A DNA stretch of 64,000 nucleotides. Origin: Asanoa ferruginea (GTDB lineage Bacteria; Actinomycetota; Actinomycetes; Mycobacteriales; Micromonosporaceae). The notes beneath the pieces are model-generated. The model saw only the letters and a program-made list of their open reading frames with translations, did not search any database and was not told the DNA's origin. Where the stretch lies: positions 4,898,001-4,962,000 of the forward strand of contig NZ_QUMQ01000001.1 of assembly GCF_003387075.1 (NCBI RefSeq). Direction: 5' to 3'. The position numbers and the translations under genes are program-made. This document shows positions 36,245 to 46,288 of this stretch, one piece after another (position 1 is the first letter of the stretch; each line of letters begins with the position of its first letter).

Positions 36245-36847
36245 CTATGCCGGCTTCATGCCGCCCATGAGTAGGTCGACGATCTGCTCTGGCATTTTGT
36301 CGGCGTCGAGGTCGGGGTGCCAGCGCAACACGCGCTGCACCAGGATCGGCCCGATCAGCGCCGTCATCGCCAGCTCGACATCGAGATCGGCCCGCAGCTC
36401 CCCGGCCTCGACGCCCCGCCGGAGGACCTGGCGGATCCGGTCGCGGCGGGGCTCGATGATGTCCTGGTAGGCCTGGTAGTGCTCTTCGCTCCGGGTCAGG
36501 TGCGGGATGATGCACGGCATGATCTTCGCGAAGCGTGGGTCGTGGTTGGACGGACCGACCTGGGAGAGCATCGCGACCAGGTCAACCCGGATCGACTCGC
36601 CGGTCGGCTCGGGGCCGGCGCTCTTCAGGGTGGCCAACGCGTCGTGCAGGAGGGCCTCTTTGCCGGCCCAGCGGCGATAGATCGTCGCCTTGCCGACGCC
36701 GGCCCGGGTCGCGATCGCCTCGATCGAGAGGACCTCGACCGACGTGCCCTCGGCCAGCAGGTCGAGGGTGGCGGAGATGATGGCCTCATCGACGCGGAGG
36801 CTCCGCGGACGCCCGGGCGCCCGCGGAGCTTCCTCGATGTCTGGCAT
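36245..36847 (-). CDS. TetR-family regulator
   Basis: 200 residues from ATG 36847 (ATG 36856 is also possible). Helix-turn-helix LSIEAIATRAGVGKATIYRRWAGKEALL (about 40-68) followed by a helical domain and a C-terminal TetR_C-like segment. It lies 20 nt downstream of the MFS gene on the same strand, so both form one operon. Two GATACG/TTCGTA-type palindromes upstream of the MFS start are its likely sites. Confidence 0.87.
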   Translation of the reverse strand: MPDIEEAPRAPGRPRSLRVDEAIISATLDLLAEGTSVEVLSIEAIATRAGVGKATIYRRWAGKEALLHDALATLKSAGPEPTGESIRVDLVAMLSQVGPSNHDPRFAKIMPCIIPHLTRSEEHYQAYQDIIEPRRDRIRQVLRRGVEAGELRADLDVELAMTALIGPILVQRVLRWHPDLDADKMPEQIVDLLMGGMKPA

Positions 36848-36867
36848 GCGTTCCATTGTCGCTGACT

Positions 36868-38442
36868 TCAGCCGGCCGTTGCCAGTTCTCCGGCTTCCGC
36901 CTGCTCGACGGGTTGCACGTGGTCGGCGCCAGCCTGCCGGCCGGGCATCCAGATCAGCGCCGCGGCCATGCCGAACAGGAGCACAATCGCGGCCGAACCG
37001 GCCGCCCAGTGCATCGCCGTGATGAACGCGTCGTTCGCCGCCGAGACCAGGTTGCCGCCGGCCGGGCCGGCCTGGGCCGCCACGCCGTAGGCGCCAGAGA
37101 TCGACTCGTCGGCCACGTCGCGCGCGCCTGGAGGCAGGGCCGTGGTGGTCGGCTCGATCTGGCCGCGGTAGACGGCAGCGAGGATCGAACCCAGGATCGC
37201 GATGCCCAGCGCGCTGGCCACCTGGCGGATCGTGTTGCTGACCGCCGAGCCGACGCCGGCCTTCTCGCGGGGGAGCGCCGACATGATCGACTCGGTGGAC
37301 GGCGCCATGATGTTGGCCATGCCGACGCCCTGGATGAAGAAGACGACCAGCAGGTACCACACCGCCGTCGAGGCGTCGACGAAGATGAAGCCGACCAGCG
37401 AGAGGGCTACCAGGGCGAGACCGGTCGCGGTGACCGCCTTCGCGCCGAACTTCTGCACCGCCGCGTGGCTACGCGGGGCGAAGATGAGCTGCGCGGTCGC
37501 GAAGGGCAGGAACAGCAGGCCCGTCTGGAGCGGCGAGTAGTCGCGCACCAGTTGCAGGTAGAACGAGCTGAAGAAGAACACGCCCATCGACGCGAAGAAC
37601 GTCAGGCCGATCGCGGCGATCGGGGCCGAGAACCGCGGGATCTTGAACAGCCGCACGTCGAGCGAGGGGAACGCGATCCGCGACTCGTACCAGACGAACA
37701 GCGCCAGAACGACCAGGCCGCCGCCGCCGGTGAGCAGCACCTCCGGGGTGCCGAAGCCGTCTTCGCCGCCCTTGATGATGCCGTAGGTCAGGCCGATCAG
37801 GCCGATCACCGACATCAGCACGCCGGGTGCGTCGAGGCGTCCGGGGCGCGGGTTGCGTGACTCGGGCACCAGGATCGCGACGGCGATCAGGCCGACGATC
37901 ACGACCGGCACGTTGATCAGGAAGACCGAGCCCCACCAGAAGTGCTCGAGTAGCGCGCCGCCGAGGATCGGGCCGATCGCGATGGCCAGGCCGACCGCGC
38001 CGGACCAGACACCGATCGCCTTGCCGCGCTCGCGCGGGTCGAACACGTTGGAGATGATCGACAGCGTCACCGGCATGATCGCCGCGCCGCCGATGCCCAT
38101 CAGCGCGCGGGCGCCGATCAACTGACCAGGATTTTGCGCGTACGCGGACAGCAGTGACGCCAGCCCGAAGAGCGCGAGCCCCACGAGCAGGAAGCGCTTG
38201 CGCCCGAACCGGTCACCCAGCACGCCGAACGAGAACAGCAACCCCGCGAACACCAGCGTGTAGGAGTTGATGGCCCATTCGAGCTCGCTCTGCGTGGCGC
38301 CGAGCCCGTGGTGGGGGTCGGCGAGGGTCCGCAGGGCGACGTTGAGAACCGTGTTGTCCAGTACGACGACGAGCAGGCTCACCACTAGGACAGCGAGGAT
38401 CGCCCAGCGCCTCGGATGTCCTGTGTTGGCGGTTTGCTCCAC
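36868..38442 (-). CDS. MFS drug efflux pump, DHA2 (EmrB/QacA) type
   Basis: 524 residues with about 14 membrane helices. LDNTVLNVALRTLA is the family's helix-1 signature, and motif A is GVLGDRFGRKRFL. GTG 38442 follows GGGGGGAGACGG. It leads an operon with the TetR gene and has palindromes in its 5' region, so expression is probably derepressed by a toxic substrate. The substrate is unknown. Confidence 0.88.
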   Translation of the reverse strand: MEQTANTGHPRRWAILAVLVVSLLVVVLDNTVLNVALRTLADPHHGLGATQSELEWAINSYTLVFAGLLFSFGVLGDRFGRKRFLLVGLALFGLASLLSAYAQNPGQLIGARALMGIGGAAIMPVTLSIISNVFDPRERGKAIGVWSGAVGLAIAIGPILGGALLEHFWWGSVFLINVPVVIVGLIAVAILVPESRNPRPGRLDAPGVLMSVIGLIGLTYGIIKGGEDGFGTPEVLLTGGGGLVVLALFVWYESRIAFPSLDVRLFKIPRFSAPIAAIGLTFFASMGVFFFSSFYLQLVRDYSPLQTGLLFLPFATAQLIFAPRSHAAVQKFGAKAVTATGLALVALSLVGFIFVDASTAVWYLLVVFFIQGVGMANIMAPSTESIMSALPREKAGVGSAVSNTIRQVASALGIAILGSILAAVYRGQIEPTTTALPPGARDVADESISGAYGVAAQAGPAGGNLVSAANDAFITAMHWAAGSAAIVLLFGMAAALIWMPGRQAGADHVQPVEQAEAGELATAG

Positions 38443-38475
38443 GTCCGTCTCCCCCCGATAGATCTTCGTCTTAAT

Positions 38476-38549
38476 TACGAAACGGCACAGGTTCGTATCG
38501 CCTGGGAACGTTACGCCGAAGAGGATGCGATACGGAACCGTCTCGTATC
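38476..38549. promoter_or_regulatory. Two operator-like palindromes upstream of the MFS-tetR operon
   Basis: TACGAAAC-N6-GGTTCGTA (38476-38497) and GATACGGAACCGTCTCGTATC (38529-38549, arms GATACG and CGTATC) share the half-site TACGNAAC or a close form. They lie 34-107 nt before the MFS GTG, between it and the divergent gene at 38614. Probable TetR sites. Confidence 0.6.
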
Positions 38550-38613
38550 AAAATGTGAGGGCGGTCACGACTGGGGCTTGCGTGGCGCGTCAGTCCGGCG
38601 ATGATGGTGATAG

Positions 38614-39213
38614 ATGCGCACGGAGGATGCGGTGGAGCTCGTAACGAGGATGGAAGAAGAGGCGCCCGACGGCTACGTGTCGTTCGTCGACCGCCACCTG
38701 GTCTCGCTGCGCTTCGAGTCGGCCCAGCTCGCCGGCGACGCCTGGCACGCGGAGGAGATCTACCCCGAGGTGCTCAGCGATGTCGCCGCGCGGTGGCACC
38801 GGCTCGAGCTCCTCGCGCGATGGTTCGGCCGGCAGTCCGCGGCCGACGATTATCTGCGCCAGGTGCTGAGCACCCGGGCCAAGCGGTGGCGGGCCGAGCA
38901 GATTTACGAGGTCGAGATGGTCGTGCTCAAGGCCGACGCGGTGATCGAGCCGCTGAAAACCGAGGCGCCGAGCACCCAGAGCGCCGGTCTGGCCCGCTAC
39001 AAGCGGACCGGCCCCGGGCGGAGCAGCATCGGCCTCAAGCAGGCCCGCTTCCTGAGCCCGCTGCGCCGGCCGCCGACGCCGCGGGCCGAGGCCAGCATCG
39101 CCTGGTTCCACGCCTACGAGGCCTACCGCCGCCGCAAGCGGGTCGCCGTGGTGATCGCCCTGATCGTGGTCATGGCGGCACTGATGAACCTGCGGGCGAC
39201 CGGTCAGATCTGA
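38614..39213 (+). CDS. Tail-anchored hypothetical protein
   Basis: 199 residues. No signal peptide at the N-terminus; a helical region with acidic and aromatic residues (1-95), a basic, Pro-rich stretch (about 115-155), and one C-terminal membrane helix (VAVVIALIVVMAALMNL). This is a tail-anchored layout with the bulk in the cytoplasm. I do not recognise a family. The stop overlaps the convergent PucR-type gene by 10 nt (TCAGATCTGA, 39204-39213). The gene is divergent from the MFS-tetR operon. Confidence 0.6.
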   Translation: MRTEDAVELVTRMEEEAPDGYVSFVDRHLVSLRFESAQLAGDAWHAEEIYPEVLSDVAARWHRLELLARWFGRQSAADDYLRQVLSTRAKRWRAEQIYEVEMVVLKADAVIEPLKTEAPSTQSAGLARYKRTGPGRSSIGLKQARFLSPLRRPPTPRAEASIAWFHAYEAYRRRKRVAVVIALIVVMAALMNLRATGQI

Positions 39214-41096
39214 GGGCCGCTGCGCAGCCGGTGCAGGCGCAGGGCGAGCTGCACCTCCAACGCCCGCTCCGGCTGTTGCCAGTCGGTGCCGATCAGTTGA
39301 CCGACCCGCTCCAGCCGCTGGGTGACCGTGTTGACGTGCACGTGCAGCAGTTCGGCCGCCTTGGCCAGGCCGCCGCTGACACCGAAGTAGGCCTCCAGCG
39401 TGCGGACCAACGCCGTGCCCCGCTTGACGTCGTAGTCGACCACCGGCCCGATCGCCGCGGCGATGAAGCGGGCCACCTCGCCGTCGCCGGCCGCGCCGGT
39501 CGTGCCGAGCAGCAGCCCGACGAAGCCCAACTCGGCCGCCCCCGCCCCCTCGCCGACCCGGCCCAACGCGGTCAGCGCCGACAGGCACCGGTCGGCCTCC
39601 GCGAACGCCGCACCGAGCGAGGCCGGTCCGTCGGACGGCCCGCCGGCCCCGGCGGTCATCGCGCGACCGGACACCCGCGCCGCGTCCTTGGCCACCAGCC
39701 GGGCCGCGCCGCCCGGGTCGGTGCCGGGCAGCATCAGCAGGATGCGCCCGTCGCGGGCGGCCGCCAGCCCACCGCGGGACAACGCGTAGGACGTGGCCCA
39801 GGACAGCACCCGCTGCCGCCCGGCCGTGTCGTCGCCGACCGCGACCAGCACCTGCGGCGCGTCGAGGTCGACGCCGAGCCGGCGGGCCCGGGAGCGCAGT
39901 GACTCGGCGTCGCGGACGGGCCGGGAGACCAGCTCGTCGAGCAGCTCGCCGCGGACCCGGCCCTCCGCCTCGGCGACCGTGCGGCGGAACAGCAGCAGCA
40001 GCGCGGTGACCAGCGCGGCCCGTTCGAGAATCCGCTGGTCGGCGTCGACCAGTGCCGCGGTCGGGCGCAGCACCAATGCACCGAGGTCCTCGGTGCCGGC
40101 GACGACCGCCGCATACCAACTGTCGCCGCGGCGGACCGAGCGGCGTTCGGCGCGGGACGCCGCGACCGCCTCGGCCAGCGTGGTCCGGTCGGGCTCGTCG
40201 ATCTCGCCGACCCGGGCCAGCTCGCGGCCGTCGGAGTCGAGGGCCAGCAGCGCGCCGCCGAGCACCTCGGTCACCGCGGCGGTCACGTCTTCGACCCCGC
40301 CGCCGCGCAGCACCAGCGCGGTCATCCGGTCATGGGCCGACGCGGCGCGCTCGACCGAGCTGCTGTGCGCCTGGATGGTGGCGTTGGCGGCGGACAGCTC
40401 GGCCAGCGCGACCCGGGTCTCGGTCAGCAGGCGGGCCGTGTCGAGGGCGACCGCGGCGTGCGCGGCCAGCGAGCCGAGCAGCGCCACCTCCTCGCGGGCG
40501 AACGGGCGCGCCGAGCGGTTGGCGGCATACAACACACCCAACGACGACGAACCCAGCCGCAGGGGTACGCCGAGGATGGCGACCAGCCCCTCCTCGCGTA
40601 CCCCCGCGTCGATCTCACCGGTGTGCCGGAAGCGCTCGTCGACGTGGTAGTCGGCGGTGACATAAGGGGTGCCGGTCTGCGCGACCAGGCCGCCCAGGCC
40701 GGCACCGAGCGGGAGCCGCAGCCGCTGGAAGCGGGCCGACACGGAACCGTCGGTGACCCGCATGTAGGTGTCGCCGCGATCTTCGTCGTCGAGGGTCAGG
40801 TAGGCCACGTCGGCGCCGAGCAAGGTGCGGGCCCGGTGCACGATCGCGCGCAGCACGTCGTCGACGTCGCGCAGGCCGGCCAGGTCGGCGGCGGTGTCGA
40901 CCAGCCCGGAGAGCTCCACCTCGCGCTGCCGGCGGCGTTCCAGCAGCGAGCGCACCCGCAGCGCAGCCAGTTTGGCGCGCTCGAGCTCGGCGACCTGGTC
41001 CGGCGGCAGGGCGGCGGCGCGCGCGGCCAGCAGCGGACCCTCGAACTCGACCACCGCGGCCTCCCGCGCCAGCAGTTCGAGAAACTCTCCAGTCAT
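39204..41096 (-). CDS. GAF-PucR type regulator with C-terminal helix-turn-helix
   Basis: 630 residues. A GAF domain at about 60-225 (LLGADVAYLTLDDEDRG, AILGVPLRLGSSSLGVLYAANR), a middle region, and a C-terminal PucR helix-turn-helix (GLAKAAELLHVHVNTVTQRLERVGQLIG). ATG 41096 is used; longer frames lack a signal. It starts 5 nt after the SDR stop, so the two form an operon and the regulator probably controls hydroxybutyrate use. The ligand of the GAF domain is unknown. Confidence 0.85.
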   Translation of the reverse strand: MTGEFLELLAREAAVVEFEGPLLAARAAALPPDQVAELERAKLAALRVRSLLERRRQREVELSGLVDTAADLAGLRDVDDVLRAIVHRARTLLGADVAYLTLDDEDRGDTYMRVTDGSVSARFQRLRLPLGAGLGGLVAQTGTPYVTADYHVDERFRHTGEIDAGVREEGLVAILGVPLRLGSSSLGVLYAANRSARPFAREEVALLGSLAAHAAVALDTARLLTETRVALAELSAANATIQAHSSSVERAASAHDRMTALVLRGGGVEDVTAAVTEVLGGALLALDSDGRELARVGEIDEPDRTTLAEAVAASRAERRSVRRGDSWYAAVVAGTEDLGALVLRPTAALVDADQRILERAALVTALLLLFRRTVAEAEGRVRGELLDELVSRPVRDAESLRSRARRLGVDLDAPQVLVAVGDDTAGRQRVLSWATSYALSRGGLAAARDGRILLMLPGTDPGGAARLVAKDAARVSGRAMTAGAGGPSDGPASLGAAFAEADRCLSALTALGRVGEGAGAAELGFVGLLLGTTGAAGDGEVARFIAAAIGPVVDYDVKRGTALVRTLEAYFGVSGGLAKAAELLHVHVNTVTQRLERVGQLIGTDWQQPERALEVQLALRLHRLRSGPQI

Positions 41097-41101
41097 GGCG
41101 T

Positions 41102-41884
41102 TCAGCTTGCCGTCCATCCCCCGTCCATGGCGATCGAGGCCCCGGTGATGAAGGATGCCGCGGGGGTGCACAGGTATGCCAGCAGCTCCGCGACCTCCTC
41201 GGGCTCGACCAGGCGCTTGAGCGCCGAGCGGGCCAGCAGGATCGACGAGAGCACCTCCGACTCGGGGATGCCGTGGGTGCGGGCCTGGTCGGTGATCTGG
41301 CCCTCGACCAGCGGGGTCCGGACATAGCCGGGGCTGATGCAGTTGGCGGTCACCCCGTGCGGGGCGCCTTCCAGGGCGATCACTTTCGACAGGCCCTCGA
41401 CGCCGTGTTTGGCAGTGACATAAGCCGACTTGTACGCCGACGCGCGCAGCCCGTGCACCGACGAGATCGTGACGACCCGGCCCCAGCCGCGCTCGTACAT
41501 GTGCGGAAGCGCGCGCCGGACGAGCCGGAACGGCGCCTCCACCATGACCCGCTGTAGGGCCGCGAAGGTGTCCGGCGGGAACTCCGGCAGCGGCGCGACG
41601 TGCTGGAACCCGGCGTTGTTGACCAGCACGTCGACGTCGACGTCGACGCGTTCGAGGGCCTCGGTGTCGGTCAGGTCGAGGGTGACCGCCACGCCCCCGA
41701 TCGCGGCCGCCACCTCTTCGGCGGCCGCCATGTTGCGGTCGACGACCACCACCTTCGCGCCGGCGGCCGCGAGCCGGGCCGCGCAGGCCCGCCCGATGCC
41801 ACTGCCCCCGCCGGTCACCAGCGCGGTACGGCCGGTGAGGTCGAGCCGTACGACGTGGTGGTCAGCCACCCGATCTGCCGCCAT
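41102..41884 (-). CDS. 3-hydroxybutyrate dehydrogenase (SDR family)
   Basis: 260 residues, classical SDR. Cofactor motif TGGGSGIG (24-31), NNAG (89-92), catalytic Ser142, Tyr155 and Lys159. The segments GLRASAYKSAYVTAKHGVEG and ISPGYVRTPLVEGQI are those of D-3-hydroxybutyrate dehydrogenases, which interconvert hydroxybutyrate and acetoacetate. ATG 41884 has TAGATT (complement of 41893-41898) 8 nt upstream, a possible leaderless start. Leads the operon with the PucR-type gene. Confidence 0.88.
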   Translation of the reverse strand: MAADRVADHHVVRLDLTGRTALVTGGGSGIGRACAARLAAAGAKVVVVDRNMAAAEEVAAAIGGVAVTLDLTDTEALERVDVDVDVLVNNAGFQHVAPLPEFPPDTFAALQRVMVEAPFRLVRRALPHMYERGWGRVVTISSVHGLRASAYKSAYVTAKHGVEGLSKVIALEGAPHGVTANCISPGYVRTPLVEGQITDQARTHGIPESEVLSSILLARSALKRLVEPEEVAELLAYLCTPAASFITGASIAMDGGWTAS

Positions 41885-41951
41885 GGCGCATGAATCTACG
41901 AGCGTGACGGGGTGGCGCCCATGGCGTGCCGCCACACACTGCCCCAGGGTG

Positions 41952-43490
41952 TTATGTGGCGGGGGCGTCGATGCGCGGGAAGATCGCGGCGGGCTTGTCG
42001 ACCCGGGTGCCGGCCATGCCGTCGAGCCAACCGCCGGCCGTGAGCCGCCGGTCGGCCGGCTGGCCCAGCGCCGCGAGGATCTCCGTGGCGGCGTCGGGCA
42101 GGAACGGGCGCAGCAGCACGCCGAGGGCGCGGACCGCCGCCGCGGTTTGGAGCAGGCACGTGTCGAGCCGCTCGGCATCTTCCGGGCGCTTGGCCAGGTG
42201 CCAGGGTGCGTTGTCGTCGACGTAGGCGTTGCAGCGCCCGACCAGCGTGTTGAGGTGTTGGATCGCGGTGCGGTGGTCGAAGGCCGTCATGGCGGTCTCG
42301 ACGTCGCGGATCGCGGTGGCGACCGGCTCGCCGAGCCCGCTGTCGGTCGCGCCGCTCGGCACGACGCCGCCCCGGTAACGGCCGATCATGCTGGTCACCC
42401 GGCTGACCAGGTTGCCGAGGCCGTTGGCCAGGTCGGTGTTGTAGGCCGCGACGATCCGCTCCTCGGTGACGTCGCCGTCACCGAACGGTGCGAAGGTGGC
42501 GAGCAGGGCATAGCGGACGGCCCGCGCGCCGTAGCGGTCGATCAGCGCGACCGGGTCGACCGCGTTGCCGAGGCTTTTGCCCAGCTTGCGGCCGCCGGCG
42601 GTGATGTAGCCGTGCACGACCAGGTCGGTGGGTAGTGGCAGGCCGGCGGAGAGCAGCATCGCCGGCCAGTAGACGGCGTGGAACCGGATCACACCCTTGC
42701 CCATGACGTGGGTGCGGCGGTCGGCGCCGGCCCAGAACCGCTGGTAGCGCGGGTCGTCGCGGGTCCAGCCCAGGGCGTTGGTGTAGTTGGTGAGCGCGTC
42801 GATCCACACGTACATCACCTGGCTGTCGTCGCCCGGCACCGGGATGCCCCAGCCGTGTGCGCGCTGCGCCGACCGGGAGACGCTGATGTCCTGGAGGCCG
42901 GCGCGGACGAACGCGAGCACCTCGTTGCGCCGGGTTTCAGGATGGACGGTCAGCTCGCCCGATTCGAGGGATTTGAGCAAGTCCTCCTGGTAGCGGGAGA
43001 GACGGAAGAAATAGTTCTCCTCGCGTACGCGTTCGGGCTCGGTCAGATGCTCCGGGCAGTGCCCGTCGACCAGCTCGTCGGGCTCGTAGAACTGCTCGCA
43101 GCCCACGCAGTAGAGCCCCTCGTAGGCGCGCGTGTAGATGTCGCCGGCCGCGGCCATCCGCCGCCAGATCTCGGTCGCGCCCTCGAGGTGCAGCGGGTCG
43201 ACGCTGGTGCGGACGAAATGGTCGGGCACACAACCCAGGCGCGCCAACAGATCCTGGAAGGCGACGACGTTGCGGGCCACGAGATCGGCGGTGGAAATGC
43301 CGGCCGATTCCGCGGCGAGCACATTCTTGAGGCTGTTCTCGTCGGAACCGGTCAGGAAGAAGACGTCGTCGAGTTGGGTGCGCATGAATCGTGCGTAGGC
43401 GTCGGTCTCGACGAACTCGAGCGCGTGACCGAGATGCGGACGCGCATTGACGTAGGGAATCGTCGTCGAAATGAAGCCGGTGTTCGCCAC
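41952..43490 (-). CDS. metG: Methionyl-tRNA synthetase
   Basis: 512 residues, class I. HIGH box HLGH (19-22, in [14 protein letters not shown]), zinc-type knuckle [10 protein letters not shown] then CPEH, and KMSKS box as KLGKS near residue 300. The anticodon-binding helical domain is present; no C-terminal EMAP-like domain is seen. GTG 43490 has TAGCGT (complement of 43498-43503) 7 nt upstream, with a GGAAGG in between. The gene sits in a variable stretch, so it may be a second MetRS, perhaps linked to resistance; that cannot be decided from this window. Confidence 0.92.
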   Translation of the reverse strand: MANTGFISTTIPYVNARPHLGHALEFVETDAYARFMRTQLDDVFFLTGSDENSLKNVLAAESAGISTADLVARNVVAFQDLLARLGCVPDHFVRTSVDPLHLEGATEIWRRMAAAGDIYTRAYEGLYCVGCEQFYEPDELVDGHCPEHLTEPERVREENYFFRLSRYQEDLLKSLESGELTVHPETRRNEVLAFVRAGLQDISVSRSAQRAHGWGIPVPGDDSQVMYVWIDALTNYTNALGWTRDDPRYQRFWAGADRRTHVMGKGVIRFHAVYWPAMLLSAGLPLPTDLVVHGYITAGGRKLGKSLGNAVDPVALIDRYGARAVRYALLATFAPFGDGDVTEERIVAAYNTDLANGLGNLVSRVTSMIGRYRGGVVPSGATDSGLGEPVATAIRDVETAMTAFDHRTAIQHLNTLVGRCNAYVDDNAPWHLAKRPEDAERLDTCLLQTAAAVRALGVLLRPFLPDAATEILAALGQPADRRLTAGGWLDGMAGTRVDKPAAIFPRIDAPAT

Positions 43491-43601
43491 GCCTTCCACG
43501 CTAGTGAGGCGGGCCACCGGATTTCCGGCTCCGGTGTGTCCGCCCCGGCCGCTGTCCGCGCGGCACGTAGGGTGTCGAACACACGTACAGGGGAGGGTGT
43601 C

Positions 43602-44129
43602 GTGCGGGTGCTCGGCGTCGATCCGGGGCTGACGCGTTGCGGCGTCGGCGTCGTCGAAGGCGTGCCCGGTCGACCGTGCACTTTGGTCGCTTATTACGTG
43701 ATCTACACCGATCCGGCCGACGACCTCGCCCTGCGCCTGCTGCACCTCGACCGCAGCCTCGGTGAGCTGGTCGCCGAGCACCAGCCGCAGAGTGTCGCGG
43801 TGGAGCGGGTGTTCAGCCAGCACAACGTGCGCACCGTGATGGGCACGGCGCAGGCCAGCGCGATCGCGGTGCTTTCCGGCGCGCGGGCCGGGCTGCCGGT
43901 GTCGACCTACACGCCGAGCGAGGTCAAGGCCGCCGTCACCGGGTCCGGCCAGGCCGAGAAGGCGCAGGTGACCGCGATGGTGACCCGGCTGCTGCGGCTC
44001 GACGCGCCGCCCAAGCCGGCCGACGCGGCCGACGCGCTGGCCCTGGCGATCTGCCACATCTGGCGGGGCGGCACCAAGGCGAAGATCGAGGAGGCGGCGG
44101 CCGCCGCGAGAAGGGGAGTGCGAAGGTGA
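43602..44129 (+). CDS. ruvC: Holliday junction resolvase RuvC
   Basis: 175 residues. Catalytic acids Asp7 (GVDPGLT), Glu69 (VAVERVFSQ), Asp141 and Asp144 ([10 protein letters not shown]). It cuts Holliday junctions moved by RuvAB. GTG 43602 follows GGGGAGGG; in-frame codons upstream overlap metG. The stop overlaps ruvA (GTGA, 44126-44129). Confidence 0.97.
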   Translation: MRVLGVDPGLTRCGVGVVEGVPGRPCTLVAYYVIYTDPADDLALRLLHLDRSLGELVAEHQPQSVAVERVFSQHNVRTVMGTAQASAIAVLSGARAGLPVSTYTPSEVKAAVTGSGQAEKAQVTAMVTRLLRLDAPPKPADAADALALAICHIWRGGTKAKIEEAAAAARRGVRR

Positions 44130-44725
44130 TCGCCAGCGTGAGCGGAGTTGTCGCCGCGGTGTCGCCGGACGGCGCGGTCATCGAGGTCGGCGGGGTGGGC
44201 CTGGCCGTGCAGTGCGCCCCCGGCACGATCGCCGGCCTGCGGGTGGGCCAGCCGGCCCGGCTCGCGACCAGCCTGGTCGTCCGGGAAGACTCGCTGACCC
44301 TCTACGGCTTCGCCGACGACGACGAGAAGCACCTGTTCGAGCTGCTCCAGACCGCGAGCGGGGTCGGCCCGCGGCTGGCCCAGGCCGTGCTCGCCGTGCA
44401 CCACCCCGATGTCGTGCGCAAGGCGATCGCCAACGCCGACACCGCGACGCTGACCCGGGTGCCGGGCATCGGCAAGAAGGGCGCCGAGCGGCTGGTGCTG
44501 GAGCTGCGCGACCGGATCGGCCCGATCGCGATCGGCGCCGACGGTGCGGGCGGCGTGGTCGGCGCGGTCTGGCACGAGCAGGTCCGGCAGGGCCTGGTCG
44601 GGCTGGGTTGGACGGCCGCACAGGCTGACCAGGCGGTGGCCGCGGTGGCCGAGAAGGCGACCGGCACCGAGCCCGTGCCGATGCTGCTCAAGATGGCGAT
44701 CCAGCTGCTCGGCCGCACGCGATGA
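44126..44725 (+). CDS. ruvA: Holliday junction branch migration protein RuvA
   Basis: 199 residues: OB fold (1-65), helix-hairpin-helix domain with [13 protein letters not shown] and [16 protein letters not shown], and a C-terminal domain III (about 145-199) that binds RuvB. Starts with GTG overlapping the ruvC stop, and its own stop overlaps ruvB (ATGA, 44722-44725). The three form a tightly coupled operon. Confidence 0.97.
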   Translation: MIASVSGVVAAVSPDGAVIEVGGVGLAVQCAPGTIAGLRVGQPARLATSLVVREDSLTLYGFADDDEKHLFELLQTASGVGPRLAQAVLAVHHPDVVRKAIANADTATLTRVPGIGKKGAERLVLELRDRIGPIAIGADGAGGVVGAVWHEQVRQGLVGLGWTAAQADQAVAAVAEKATGTEPVPMLLKMAIQLLGRTR

Positions 44726-45771
44726 ACGAGATTTCGGCGTACGTCGCTGAAGGGGAGCAGGACGCCGAGGCGACCGTACGCCCGAAGCGTCTTTCCGAGT
44801 TCATCGCCCAGCATCGCGTCCGCGACCAGCTCGACCTGCTGCTGAAAGGCGCGATGGGCCGGGGCACGCCACCCGACCACATCCTGCTGTCGGGGCCGCC
44901 CGGCCTCGGCAAGACCACCCTGGCCAACATCGTCGCGGCCGAGCTGGGCAGTGGGATCCGGGTCACCAGCGGGCCGGCGATCGAGCGGTCCGGTGATCTT
45001 GCCGCGATCCTGACCAGCCTGGCCATGGGCGACGTGCTGTTCATCGACGAGATCCACCGGATCGCCAAGCCGGCCGAGGAGCTGCTCTACTCGGCGATGG
45101 AGGACTTCCGGGTCGACGTGGTGGTCGGCAAGGGGCCGGGCGCGACCGCGATCCCGCTCGATGTCGAGCCGTTCACCCTGGTCGGCGCCACCACCCGGTC
45201 CGGCCTGCTGACCGGCCCGATGCGCGACCGGTTCGGCTTCGTGGCCCACCTCGATTTCTACGCGGCGAGCGATCTCGAGCAACTCCTGCACCGCTCGGCG
45301 CGGATCCTGGGCGTCCCGATCACCGACGAGGGCGCCGTCGAGATCTCCGGGCGGTCGCGCGGCACGCCCCGCATCGCCAACCGGCTGCTCCGCCGGGTGC
45401 GCGACTACGCGGAGGTGCGGGCCGACGGCATGGTCACCCTGGAGACCGCCCGCGAGGCGCTCAAGGTGTACGACGTGGACGCGCTCGGCCTCGACCGGCT
45501 CGACCGGGCCGTGCTGCGGGCCCTGGTCGACTCGTTCAAGGGCGGCCCGGTGGGCCTGTCGACCCTGGCCGTTGCCGTGGGGGAGCAGCCCGACACCGTC
45601 GAAGAGGTCTGCGAGCCGTTCCTGGTCAGGGCCGGTCTGCTGGCCCGAACCCCCAGGGGCCGGGTCGCCACCGAGGCCGCCTGGCACCACCTCGGGCGCA
45701 CCCCGCCGACCGGTCAGAATGCCCCGGCCGGAGGTCCCGATCTCTTCTCCGCCGAACAGCGTTTTCCGTGA
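44722..45771 (+). CDS. ruvB: Holliday junction branch migration ATPase RuvB
   Basis: 349 residues, AAA+ fold. Walker A GPPGLGKT (58-65), Walker [10 protein letters not shown] (Asp109, Glu110), sensor 1 GATTRSG, then the winged-helix C-terminus. Hexameric motor of the RuvABC complex. Coupled to ruvA by overlap. Confidence 0.97.
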   Translation: MNEISAYVAEGEQDAEATVRPKRLSEFIAQHRVRDQLDLLLKGAMGRGTPPDHILLSGPPGLGKTTLANIVAAELGSGIRVTSGPAIERSGDLAAILTSLAMGDVLFIDEIHRIAKPAEELLYSAMEDFRVDVVVGKGPGATAIPLDVEPFTLVGATTRSGLLTGPMRDRFGFVAHLDFYAASDLEQLLHRSARILGVPITDEGAVEISGRSRGTPRIANRLLRRVRDYAEVRADGMVTLETAREALKVYDVDALGLDRLDRAVLRALVDSFKGGPVGLSTLAVAVGEQPDTVEEVCEPFLVRAGLLARTPRGRVATEAAWHHLGRTPPTGQNAPAGGPDLFSAEQRFP

Positions 45772-45793
45772 TCCGAAAGTAACCCGCGCGGCA

Positions 45794-45823
45794 TTCGGCG
45801 TTCTCAGCCAGACCGACTAGACT
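45794..45823 (+). promoter_or_regulatory. Promoter of yajC
   Basis: TTCGGC (45794-45799) and TAGACT (45818-45823) with an 18-nt spacer. The leader would be about 78 nt to the GTG of yajC. Confidence 0.45.
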
Positions 45824-45907
45824 CGCCGCGGTCCGTAGGGGACGACATTTTCTGCCGACGCCCGACGCCCCCACGTCCGGCGGAGGCCAATGGGAAGGTA
45901 TTAAATC

Positions 45908-46273
45908 GTGCTCGCAGCAACCGCCTCCGGGGGCAGCAGCTTCCTGCCGCTCCTCCTCATCGTCGTGCTGTTCGCAGTCATGTATTTCCTCATGATCCGA
46001 CCGCAGCAGAAGCGTCGCCGCGATGCCATGGCAATGCAGTCCACCCTTGGCCCCGGCGCTGAGGTCGTGACCATCGGTGGCCTCTACGGCACCGTCGTCG
46101 AGACCGACGCCGAGACCGTCACCCTCGAAGCCGCCCCCGGCGTGCACGTGAAATACGCGCGGCCGGCCGTCGCCCGGGTGATCAGCAACAAGAACGAGGT
46201 GACCGAGCCCGAGACCGCGTCGGCCCCCGCCGCGGAGACGATCACCTCGCCGATCCAGCCCGCCAAGGACTGA
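45908..46273 (+). CDS. yajC: Preprotein translocase subunit YajC
   Basis: 121 residues. One N-terminal membrane helix (FLPLLLIVVLFAVMYFLMI) followed by RPQQKRRRD and the compact cytoplasmic domain (VVTIGGLYGTVVETDAETVTLE). It joins SecDF at the Sec translocon. GTG 45908 follows GGGAAGG. A hairpin at 46289-46321 separates it from secD. Confidence 0.95.
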   Translation: MLAATASGGSSFLPLLLIVVLFAVMYFLMIRPQQKRRRDAMAMQSTLGPGAEVVTIGGLYGTVVETDAETVTLEAAPGVHVKYARPAVARVISNKNEVTEPETASAPAAETITSPIQPAKD

Positions 46274-46288
46274 TCACACATAGCTGAC

